Notes under the pieces: generated by a model
Told to the model about the DNA's origin: nothing
The model's input: the letters and a program-made list of their open reading frames with translations, nothing else
The model's database searches: none
NCBI RefSeq assembly: GCF_024362695.1
Contig: NC_065405.1
Span: 18,195,900-18,259,899, forward strand
Direction of reading: 5' to 3'
DNA: 64,000 bases
Source of the DNA: Pectinophora gossypiella
Lineage: Eukaryota > Arthropoda > Insecta > Lepidoptera > Gelechiidae
Translations under genes and position numbers: made by a program
Shown here: in pieces, positions 47,557-58,946 of the stretch
Layout: each line of letters starts with the position of its first letter
How positions within the stretch are numbered: position 1 is the first letter of the stretch

Positions 47557-48372
47557 ATTGATAAGAAATAGACACATTAGATACACTTAATAATATTGGT
47601 AATACTGGTAGTAAATGTAAGTAGGTACTGCAACTCCTGTAAGACGGTACGATCAATATGAACGATTTTATGCAAATAAAGCGATGTTACGCATTTAACA
47701 TATTTTTGGCTTGAAAATTTTTTTTAAACATCGTTAAGTATTTTATTTCAAAATACATTAACATCTACATAACTTAAAATAACTTACTTTAGGCATTAAG
47801 ATTACAAATAAATAAAACTATACTACTAAATCTAAATTAAAAAGCTCAATTAAAGATGCTCCCTTTTATCACCTCTCGACCGAATGTGCCCATCACGCTC
47901 ACGCCATCACGAGAAAATTGAGCAATAAACTTTATAAGTAATGTAATTTAATAGTGCATTCGGTAGCTTAGCTGACTGTCACGTGCTCAGGCGCGGACAC
48001 GTAGTCCGGCTTCACGATACCTTACAATAAGACATGACGTCGTTACGGCCGACGAAGAGCTTTCTTTGAAATAAAGAGCTTTGATGGCTGCTAATTAACT
48101 CAACGCTACAAAACGAATGTCCCTCCGAGGACTTTTAATAAAGAAACCGAATAATTTCCGGAATCCCTTTTGTTATTTTTAAACTCTTAACTCCTATGTA
48201 TGACCTCTAAGCATGTAAAATTGCCAGAAAGGTAGGGATATCTGAACAAAGGCGGCGGCTCGAAAGGGATTCAAAATGAATAATGTCGGTATCAGAGCGG
48301 CGAGGCTGCCGGCCGGATCCGGCGGCGGACGGTAATTGTCGTCCGCGGGCCGCGCCGCCGCCGCGGGCGCAC

Positions 48373-48487
48373 CTATCATGAGGAATTTGGAAAACGACGT
48401 CGATCCCGGATCAAAGGTGATTCCGGGACTTAGAACGAACAGAGCGAAGGTGACAACGATCGTAAAAGAATTTGCGGAGGTTTGCAT
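48373..48487 (-). CDS. Possible signal-peptide exon on the Dscam-like strand
   Basis: An open reading frame starts MQTSANSFTIVVTFALFVLS, with a twelve-residue hydrophobic core and no basic residue before it, and could leave at ATAG|GTGCGC in phase 1. That phase fits the alternative acceptor at 6501/6502. Hydrophobic ORFs are frequent by chance and the distance is 42 kb, so this is only a candidate. Confidence 0.12.
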
Positions 48488-49749
48488 TTTATTACAAAGA
48501 AGATCGCCGCACTTTTCCTGGGGGATTTTATCATTTCCGTAGTTGCAGAAAATGTGAAACTATTTGATATTTGAGCGGCAGGTCGGAGTGTGCCGGCGGG
48601 AGCATGCTTTATGGATTGGCTGTGAGTGAAGCACTGCCTGCGCTCGCTGGGGCGACGTACCAAGAGCAAAAGCGGGCAACCCTCGTGTGATACCGTAACA
48701 GAGGAGAATTCGCGGGCATCGTTATAGTTTTGTCTTGTTTTATTTTGCTACTTACCTAATATACATTTTACTTTCGTTAATTTCAAATGTCCTAGTTATA
48801 ATTTGAAGACATTTATTTACAATACCACCACAACGCAGTTAGTAAAGGCAACCTGGAAGAATCACAATGTTCTAACTCTTCACGATAGAGGTCGTTTACC
48901 TTCAATGAGGCTTGAAGAAGATTATAGTATTTTAAGTTTAAGGAGTTTTTTATTGATTAGTTGTTTACTTTAGTTTTACGTTTAAATTATGTATACTTGT
49001 TATTATTTATTATGTTTAAGCCTAAAAAATATGCTTTAACTCTCCTTTAAATTGTTGTGCCCAATCCGGTTCCATATGTGTTACTTACCTTATATTACCA
49101 ACCTCCTAACATGTGGAACGCAATAAATGATATGATTATGATTAAGTTTGATAAACATAAATACATAATAATTAAACATATGCGTATAAACGACTTATTA
49201 GTAGAATCTTCACAATGTGCTTAGAAACTATTCCATTACCTGTCCCATAAGATTCAATACTAACTTAAAATGAAAACGAACTTTACTTCCTTCAAAATCG
49301 TGTACGCTTGTGCCTCACGCCGGCTCCCGAGACCGGCAGATTGGCTCTTGAGCGGCTGCATTCCTGCGCAGCCCGCTACCAACCCACCACACACCACCAC
49401 ACGCCACCACACGTCGCTGCCTTACACGTTCACAACCTCTTCGGAACGGGAACATTCACTCCTCGTTCCCACTGGACCTCTACAACATGCATTCTGGGAA
49501 CACTTATAATACTGCTCTGTAAAAATCGGATTTCCGTTTCTTTTTGACACTAATCCATGACGGCCCTATTCGGTGACTTAGGTATTTCGGTGACGTAGTG
49601 TAACTGATTCGAATCCTAATCGGCTCCTATCCGGTTCGGGCGTTAAACCACTGAATTCAATTTCATTTCATGTTTGGATTCTACGATCCTGACTGTTCCA
49701 CGTGGTTTTCAGGATTTATATGCGTTAAAATACAATTCAATACACTCCC

Positions 49750-49792
49750 TATCTGCCTATCCCTTCGGGGATACAGCCTTGATGCTACATAT
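49750..49792 (-). repeat. Dispersed repeat, family A, reverse copy
   Basis: ATCTGCCTATCCCTTCGGGG followed by ATGCTACATATG is a diverged reverse complement of the family A core. Confidence 0.45.
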
Positions 49793-52658
49793 GGACCGGA
49801 AAATAAATTATGTACTTATACAACTTTGGATGTGCGTAATGCTCCGCCAGTCCTGGGAGTGACGTCACACGTCAGGAATGTTCCGGCGTGACGTGCGGTA
49901 CACCTTACAGGTTCAAACGTAGATAAAGGAGATTTAAATGCACTCAAGGTATGAGGTGTAATCTTTGAGGGCTGTTAACTCCGTGTTTTGCCCGTATTAA
50001 GAGTACTTTTTTAGGAAGTATCTAAAAGTTTATTATATGGAGCAGTTTTCACAAATAATCTAGGGCTCATGACTACCTCATATATAGGTTTTTTTTCTAT
50101 TTTAGTCAAGTGTTAGTTTCATTACCAATAATAGTAATAACTTTGTTTTATTTTTAATTTGGCACTTTAAATCAAAGATAAAATAGTAGCAGATGACTTT
50201 CTAAGGAATAGGTATGAAGTAAAATAAAGTAATTAGGATGAAAAAGATAGCAACAAAATAATGATTTCTGACGTTAGATAGAAAATCTCGAAAAAGGTAC
50301 AAAATGGGTCATATCTCTTAAACCGTAAATAATATGTGAACATATATGGGGGTGTTTTTGGTAGCCAATAGGCCCCTCTATCTATTTTTTTATATTGAAC
50401 ATGAACCTTTGGGCCACCCTGTATATTTATCCTGGGAAATGTAAGAGCTGGAGTGTCAAGCACCTGAAATTTCGGGGTTAAAGTGGAATGCTCGGCGTTC
50501 AAAGCCTGAATGGACGACGAAAATATTTGCCATAGCTTACGTATCTTTTATATTATTTACGATGTATAAATAATAATAATATTATTATGGAACTTTTAAA
50601 CAAAATGTATTAGATATACTTATTTAATACTTTTAAAGTTCTTAGAACATTTAGTAGCTATTTGTGTTCAAAGCCGTCTCCACGTGTGATATATATTATG
50701 AGCGCGATTAAACTATTAAAGAAAGGACGCGGCCTGCCGGCATGACGGCAGTTGCCGGAAACTCATCGATTTCAATTAGCAAGACCGCGAGCAGTACTGA
50801 CCTGTGCTTCGTTCGCTCCGTTCGTGTCGTCCGCTTCGCTCGCTTCGTTTTTGTCCAAAACCCCCGTCAAGTGACCTTTGTCAACATTAAATTGTGACAA
50901 TTTAATTGAATCTGCAAGTTTGTAGTTTAAATTAATTACATTTTAGAATCCTTATAATCGAATTTAACTTTGAAATAGGAAGGCAGAGAATTTAATAGAA
51001 GACGTGATACTTGGAAGGAAATAAGATGAATAAACCTTCTTTTAAATACTGTTCAAGTATCTATTCAAAAGGTGGACGGTGTGTCAGGCCATAGACCCGG
51101 ACAGCGTCGTCTCGGGCTCCGGATAAAAAAGACGGGGAGTCCAGTCGCGACACAGAGCAATGACGGCTGCCGCGTCGCGTGACGTCAGCCGCGCCCGCGC
51201 CGCCTGCAGGCGACACTCACAGATCTCCATCACCATAGTCATTTGTTGCTGTTTGCTGCCACTGAGAAAAACTACACTTCTTTGAAATCTATAAGTATTT
51301 CAAGTACTAAACGTGACGGCCTACTTAATTTGATATAGGTTAAAGAACGTTCGTGTTAAATATAATTATTATGGCTATGCAAGTCCTCTTCTGACCGATT
51401 GTATATCTACACTGCTCACTATAATGTTTTCACCAACTAGACTATTGACATTTGGTTCAATAGTCAGTTAGCAAACAAAAAAGAAAAAAAATGAATAAAT
51501 TCATTATTGAAGAAAAGACTTTTGTTACAGTCACGGAGTTTTAATTTGAATCAAATAGTATGTGGATATCAGCGCACGGATATTGAACAAATATTGAAGT
51601 TCAGCGATGCAGCGCGTATGCTGGCGGGAATGATGTGGAGCGGCGCCGAGTACAATGCACGCTGTGGACTGGTGTTTACTATACCGGCCAGGACCCACCG
51701 TGGCAGGCCGCTGACATTTAGAACGTATATAGTAACAGCAGGTCCGCTATACAATAATAAAAATTCGATTACGACCTCGATTACTATTGTTGTTAACGTC
51801 AACCGCACCAGCAGGGAGACTCTCTAGCTCCGCACACGCTTTATCGAGAAAACAAAAACCAATAAAAGCTTTTATTTTCATTTGGAAACCCAATGTTATC
51901 CCGACATCTGCTGTAAACAAATATTTTCTCGCTAACAACCCTTAATGGAGGCCGATCGATAAGGCGTGACGCTTTAGCACGCAATATTATATGAAACGTC
52001 TAAGATTAAACAAACTCAATCCGGGAACTCAAATAGAAAATCAAGACAAACCCAGGCCGGGAGACTTGTAGGGGCAGGGTGAGCTCCGATTCAAAATATA
52101 ACCAAATAACAGTTCCCGAGTAACTAATTGAAATTATAAACACGACGTAATCTTGGCGCGAGTGATTCGATTACGTCCGTGAGCCACGCCGCCGCCGCGC
52201 CTGCCGGACCCGCGCTGAATACACAAAGCCTGTCGATTTGAAGCCACTTAGATTATTTCCAAACTTAAACCAATTACAAGGATTTCCCGTAATTTGGTTA
52301 CTGCGTTTTTCAGTTTTCTACTAACTTTAGCTATTCGAATCTAAAACAAAGTTACCTAACTCAAATAGTCGACAGCTTTCGTGTAAAAAAAAATATTTTC
52401 ACACTAGAAAATACAACAAAATATTCAGATAAATAAACAAATAAAATAAAATACTTTAATTATATCTTAAAAAAACTTTTATGATAATGAGTGGCTAGAA
52501 CCTCGTCTTAAGCTAGAATAGCCTGTGTCAGGAGGTACTGATATTCCAAAGCTATTGTATTATCTAATGTGCTTTGGTAGCCTATTACGAGTATCTTAAG
52601 TAATTATTAAATTATTATAATTAACTTAAAAACTATATAACAACGTAAACTGATCTTA

Positions 52659-52718
52659 AAATCCATTAAAATACCTATTTGGTATATAAGTAGACCAAGT
52701 AGGTATTTTAATGGATTT
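52659..52718. repeat. 60-nt hairpin with 25-bp arms
   Basis: Arms 52659-52683 and 52694-52718 pair with one mismatch across a 10-nt loop (core CCATTAAAATACCT / AGGTATTTTAATGG). The size is in the range of a small MITE or a short pre-microRNA, but nothing shows transcription. Confidence 0.75.
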
Positions 52719-53001
52719 CAGGAGTGCTTGTCAGTACAGCACTCATATACGTAGGACAGTTTTTATGAGTTCTCATTGAACAAAATTTAATATTCACATT
52801 TTTAATTATACTTGTCTCCATCAGTGTCTCTCAATTTCACAAAGGGTGGCGTCGAGGTGGATTGCCGACGAAATAAATTAGAAATTCTTGACGAGTCGAT
52901 CGCTGTTACAAGTAACGACCGCGCGGCGGCGGAGTGCGCGATGATGGCGACTATTTAAACTCAATCCAACTTTATGTTCCTGTAACTTGTCTCATTTGCA
53001 G

Positions 53002-53079
53002 TAAGTCACGGGAGCAAGGTGCCGGCGCCCCGCGCCCCGCGCCCCGCGCCTGCTCCCGCGTCGTCCCCGCCTCGTGCCT
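53002..53079 (+). CDS. Possible Pro/Ala-rich exon, phase 1 to phase 1
   Basis: A good acceptor (CTTGTCTCATTTGCAG) is followed by 78 bases with no stop in the phase left by the exon ending at 36390, and then the donor GCCT|GTAAGG. The product would read VSHGSKVPAPRAP and continue Pro/Ala-rich. The length is a multiple of three. Against it: the sequence is a triplicated GC-rich stretch like other non-coding islands here, and the acceptor AG overlaps a GTAAGT. Confidence 0.25.
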
Positions 53080-54461
53080 GTAAGGAGCTCCTAAAACAGT
53101 TAAATTTAATTTGGTGCCAATGCTCGCCGGCACTGGGAACACTTATTGGAAACATTGTACATTCACAAAATAATGTAAGTGCCGCTCGGAAATTCTTAAA
53201 TCTTCATTGTTGAACTTTTATAAAGGGAATTGGATTTCCAATATTTGATATTGGCACAATATTGAATTGTTTATTGTTGTCACTCGACGGATTGGTGATA
53301 TTGGTTGCTTGGGAACGGCTTGACAGGAGTACACCTACACGCTGTTGTGAAGTGTGTTGTGCTTGTGTGGGTGTGAGCAATTAACTGTAGAGGTTGATGG
53401 GATGGTCGGGCCGGCAGTGGCGCACGACTCGGCGGCGGCACATTGCGGAGGCGCACGGCGGCGGTCGCACCAAGCACCAATTACGTCGGCACTCACACGC
53501 CGCACACAGGACGTGCGTCCCTCCACTTGCACACCGCAAGTGATGGGAAATGTGCAGACATGCGGGAAGACGGGTGGGCCAATTGTAGATAGTCAATTCA
53601 AATTCATAAATTACTTATTAAATGTTATATAAAATTATAAAGTTTAGTTTTAGATAATGTTATACGTACATACGAGTATACAGTGAGGCATAACACATCA
53701 TGTAACTCAAATTTTGGAAACATCTTTTATTCTCTTGAAGTGAATTGTTCTATATTTGAAGTCGCTGTTAGGTGAGATCAGGCGAGTTGTCCCAACTTGG
53801 TTACGGCCACATCACTTGCGTCGATGGACGCATCCATTTAGGAATTAGCCCCTCTCTGCCTGAACTTGATGTACATCCTCTGTCTCAGGTATGCCCCCCC
53901 CCTCCTCCACCCGTCCCCTCCGCCCCGCCGGCCGCGGCTAATGGTCTGTGAGCACAAATTAAAATGTGTTCACTGCTCTGTAGTCTGCCCGTTCAATTAT
54001 TACCCACTTACTTCTTGCCTCACATTTGGGGTAACTGCAGCGGTTAAATGAACCTGCACGGCAATATCGTCGCGTTAACTGGTGTTTTTTTACTATTTTC
54101 ATTTAAATTTGAACATCTGGTTTTTCTCTGTTATAGAGCGCTGGAGTTGAAATTTTTAACCTAACCAATTCCGAGTATCTTTTGGGAATACTTTGTACCT
54201 ACATGTTTAAGTATCAGGGAGTCCAAAAAGGCCACATTGAAGCAATAACACTAAAAAGAAATGCTTCAAAATGGCCTATTTAGACCTCCAGTTCTATTAT
54301 CACAACAGGACTTGTATTTGTAATTCGCCTGAAATGTAAGCTCACAGTCTGGTAATCAACATTATTTTGAAATTTGGATGATTATAATAATCACGCCAAT
54401 TATTTTAGTATTTCATATGCTCTATACATTGTTTTAAGTTTACGCGGTTATTATCATAATT

Positions 54462-54546
54462 AAAACACATAATAACGGGTTCTTACCGCGTTTGGGAGTC
54501 TCATATCCCCATTTAAACGCGGTAAGAACCCGTTATTATGTGTTTT
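54462..54546. mobile_element. Perfect 32-bp inverted repeat, MITE-like hairpin
   Basis: Arms 54462-54493 and 54515-54546 are exact reverse complements (core AATAACGGGTTCTTACCGCG) around a 21-nt loop. A 13-bp direct repeat TTTCATATGCTCT flanks it at about 54411 and 54544, overlapping the right arm by 3 bases, possibly an insertion footprint. Confidence 0.75.
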
Positions 54547-57500
54547 CATATGCTCTGTTATAATGAAATACAGTTTTTTCCCACATAAAAGAAACACTAT
54601 TATCCTGTTAAGAAGCAGATGTGACTTTATTATGTTAATAACATCGTTACAGTTAACTCCGCGAGTCTAACGGTCGGTTAATCCAGAAAAAGTTTACGAA
54701 CTTATTTTATAGCAATAATAAAGTAACCGAGGCGTGACTTTTTGCCAGCAGCAAGAAGGAAATCTGAGAATATCCATACTGCTTATTGTAATTGGCATTT
54801 CTTATAAGTCCAGTGATCATACGAAATATTGAGTTAGGTGATACTATTTGCAGCTCAAAAGTATTATGCTTCCGTATTTGAAAATTAAAAGTGTACGCAG
54901 CGTAGTCTGTGTCTACTTGTGGGTCTGATTACCACGATATGGATGACGTATGTACCATGTTAGGGGCGGGAGCGTGGGCGGCGACGGACGCGGCGGCGGC
55001 ACCCGCCTCCCAGCGAGGGCATTATGCAGATGAGGGCACGAGCCGCGAGCCACGAGCCGCGCGGTAAATCACCGCCACGTCGCTGCTTGAAATAATTACG
55101 ACCGCTTTTAATCAACGCAGCCACTTCTGAATATAACGCTCATAATTTTTGCCGCGTTCGTTCGCTAATTATCTCTTCCGCCAACTTCTTTGGCGCCGTC
55201 AACTGCAGTGTTTATCCGTTATCGCCACTTCACAGTGCTAGTTAAATCTGCATTTTCAGTTAATTTTATGCCTGTAATAACTTTAAATTCGCTGCCAGCT
55301 ACAAAATAAAATTTAATCCTTAAGCTAATTGAAATAGGTACTTCAAAAAACGAAACAAGTAAATAATATAATGTAGAGTTTACAGCAAGTTTGGAAATCG
55401 TGACCCAATAAAACGTTACAGCGTTATCAATAGCGGCAGCGTGTTTGTGGCAAAACATCCGCTGCGTCTAGTGTCGGCGGTGCCCTTACAGCGCTGCAGC
55501 GCTGGAACGACTCGCGGCGACCTCTGAAGCGATATTTTATATCTACGTGACACTGTTAGAGGAAAATTACAAAATTGAATCTACTTTTGTCGCATTCTCA
55601 ACAAAACGCCTTTGTCACGAAGATTGATTTACGAGACGGGAGAAGTAGCTCGTGAACGTTTACAGTTTCAAATATAAGTTATTGTGCTCGAAACAACTTG
55701 TACAAGTCATCTACCCGATGAGCCTATAAACGCGTCCATTTCCCAGCATTCGGGCGGGTAAAGTTGCGAATCATCGTCGGAGAGTATAGTTCGGCCGGCA
55801 AAAACCTGGCTGGGTATAAAAAGTGTCGGCGGAGCGGAGAGCGGCTCCCATTACACGTTTGAGTGGGTCTAATTGCAGGCCGCGGCCGGGGCCCGTCAGC
55901 CGGTGGCGGGTGCCCTCTGATACGCATAACGTCTGTAATCCTAGTTTCGATAAGCATAACGTGTTAGTTAGTGTAGAAAATATGGCTAAAAATATTTTTT
56001 TCGGCGTAAGTATAAATTACATTTGTAAGTCAGAATTATCACCAAGGATCGCGAGGAGTGGAAATTTGTTATTCGAGCCCTATATCCCTACAGGGGATAA
56101 AAGGATTAGAAGAAGAGATAAGTCAGAATCATACTAAATTCTTATAGGCACCTATGTTAATTTCGCTATAAAATTAGTTAGTTTTGATAGGTACTTATGC
56201 TGAAAACAGCAGCCAGATATGGTTCTACGTGCCCCTCAAGTCGTGCCCCCGCCCCCCGCACTCACTCGTCGCCCTGTGTAAAGAAGCTCCTCACGTGTCA
56301 ATATAGATATTGCATTTGCCTCTCCTTTATAAGTTCTCTGAAAGAGACGCCAAACTAACACAGAAACGCTTTTTTTGTCAGAAAATTTTCGTTATGACAT
56401 TTTTCATATGAGATTGAAAAGCCTTTAGTGACTTGTTGGTGAGTTGTCACGATATTCCTTTATTATTTACCTATTCACATATTTTTCTATTGGATCTCCG
56501 TTTGTTGTTAAGAAGCTTTTTGATGTATTTGTAAGTAAGTAACAAACTGAAGTAGAGTGTGTCCTCTCAAACACGAGAGAGTTTTTGCATCATCATTTTG
56601 TTTAGAGTAGATCAGAGAGATCCCATCTGCCTACTGAAGCGATACAAGCAGTGACCGCGAGGATCTGTCGTTTAAAAGAAAACATAATATAACATTCAGT
56701 TTGAAAGTACCCACTGTCATTATTAATATGTTAGGTAGTAAATAGACTTGCAAAACAATAACGACAAATGACAGGACGACATCACGAAACAAATGTCTTT
56801 AGAAAGAAGCAAGTTTAATTCTATACATTTCGTTCTTTTGTTCATTTATTTAAATCACGGTGATAGAACTGAATCTTTGTTCCTTTCAAATTGTTTTTAT
56901 CACTCCTCGAAACACTTCTGTAGCGATTTTTTCTCTCGAAAACATTTCAAAGCGTTAACCGTGAGACATAAACGAAATATATTACGTTAGGAAAGTAAAC
57001 TGTGAAAACCGCTGCATGCCTCGCCCGCACCAGTTGTACATCCATCACTCGTTTCATGCACGTCTGCGTTAAACGTTCCGAGGCGTGTAAAGAGATACAA
57101 GTGGGTTACACCTCGACATGCATACATTTATGTTCGAGTTCGTCCGCTACGCGATTTGTTCCACGAGGTACTGGAGGGTACGCTCGGCGTGGTGTTGTCA
57201 TACGATCCTCATTACACGCGCGGCCGCGCTCATATCAAATAATGCGGTCGCAGAAACCCTTCACTCTTTGTCTTTGCTCGATGTATTGTTTTTGACGTTG
57301 TCAACGTGGAAAATAATTTTGATTATAATTCAGGTGCGGACATGGTAAAAAAAATGTGTGCTGAATTATAAGTAACTTTGGTAGCAGCATTTCATGAATA
57401 GCATAACCTGAAAGTAGACTATAGGTAAATAAATACGTTATTGAGGCTTTACTCGTCTTTTTAAATGAGTTCTTTCACCATTTATCACAACAAACATCCT

Positions 57501-58819
57501 GCGTATTTGCATGTAAAATGGGACTCTCTACGGACTCAGTAAGATGAGTCCCGTTCAAGCGCCGCATCTATGTAGCAGCGCAGTAGCGGCGTAGTGGAGA
57601 GTGCGGCGGCGCCTGCGTCAGTCATTACACGTCTCGCTGCTCTAATTGCTTCCGCCCGTACCTTGTAGCTGCAACTTACAGATGCAGCCTGTACTATCTC
57701 ACTGCACTATATTATTGCCAACATTACACTACAATGTTACTGTCTACAAGCAGTTTGTTGCTAGTGACGGTACACTTGAATGAATCATTAACAACTTTTA
57801 TACGTCGACTTGCTGGGCGCAGGCCTCTCATCTATCAGAGAAGGTATAAAGCGTTTGCCATTACTTTGCTTCAAGCTAGCGACTGTTCACCACAAACTTG
57901 AACCTAGATTTACGAAAATTCTGCTTGTCTTTACGTTACAGCACAGCAGGGGCTAACCAATTGTACGCATCGAATCGTGACGTCCCGAAGACACGCAGCT
58001 ACTGTAGCGTAAGGTGATCATTTAATTCGGACAGGTTAATACGCCATGTTACGCGATCGAACGTTATTGCAAGTTGGTTATTCCCTCTGATGTCCTCCAG
58101 CTAGCACTTTGAACGATGCTTATGTTTGACTAATTGTATCTTCTCTATCGACTACGCCACCGTTACGAACTCTTAATGCCAAACAACACAGTCAAAACTA
58201 ATAAACAGTTGGTAATTATAGTCCAGTAAGTTGTAAAAGTTTTTAATAGTTATATTTTTGGACAATACTGCGGGACGGTCCGGATCTGGTAACCCACGTG
58301 CTGGCACAGTGGTCGTGAATAATGCGCGGCGCGGGCGGCGGCGGCGGCGCGTCATTGGCATCAATGTTGCACGCAGGTCGCTTCCACATCTATTTTGCAA
58401 CCGCAGCCGTGTTCCGCCTTCTGACTACACTGACACAGTATCAAGATATCAGTAGGTCCACTTCATACAGCCGTGTACTATCCGAACGCCTAATTAAATA
58501 GATCTTCCGTACGGCCCCGGCCATAATAATGTCATACCAATACGTTGCGCTACCCGCAGACCTTGTACAGGGAATCTACCGTTTGTAAAAAACAAACTAA
58601 ACTACACTCCCGTTTGTGGCAATGGAAGCATCGCCTTTTCTGTTTCAGAATTTGCAGGACCTATTCATACTAAGAAATTCACTTTGACTAAAACACATTT
58701 AAACGGTGAGACTTTAAGAGCTCGTTGAAAGGCGCGCGTAATTTTCTGTTACGTTGAACACTTGTGAATGCCGAAAATACCTGTTAGTTGTATTATAAAA
58801 CGTATATTCGTCAGTTGTA

Positions 58820-58946
58820 TACAGGGTGGTAGTGACACCGTACCGCGTACTGAGGGAAATGATTCAGCTGATGATTCTGGGTTAATATCAAGTGGAATTT
58901 TCCGTCAAAAATTCCCCCCTCAATATTCGGTCACTAACACCCTGTA
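58820..58946. mobile_element. MITE with TACAGGGTG termini, 127 bp
   Basis: Ends TACAGGGTGGTAGTGAC and GTCACTAACACCCTGTA are inverted and flanked by TA on both sides (58818-58819, 58947-58948). The interior shares ATGATTCTGGGTTAATATCA with the copy at 62895, in slightly changed form. Confidence 0.75.

Larger units (their letters stand above)
43334..53001. other. No gene seen: AT-rich stretch
   Basis: No well-supported exon (one weak signal-peptide candidate at 48373-48487, minus). It includes a (TG)n run near 46371-46389, a (CCGCCT)n run near 47196-47220, a GC-rich island near 48296-48370, a CACCACA-rich stretch near 49381-49418, the family B insertion at 47448-47556 and a hairpin at 52659-52718. 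Confidence 0.55.

Noticed and set aside
53885..53945. Acceptor-like TCTGTCTCAG|GTATGC as an exon start
   Set aside because: The phase 1 frame meets a stop after about 18 codons and no donor is visible.
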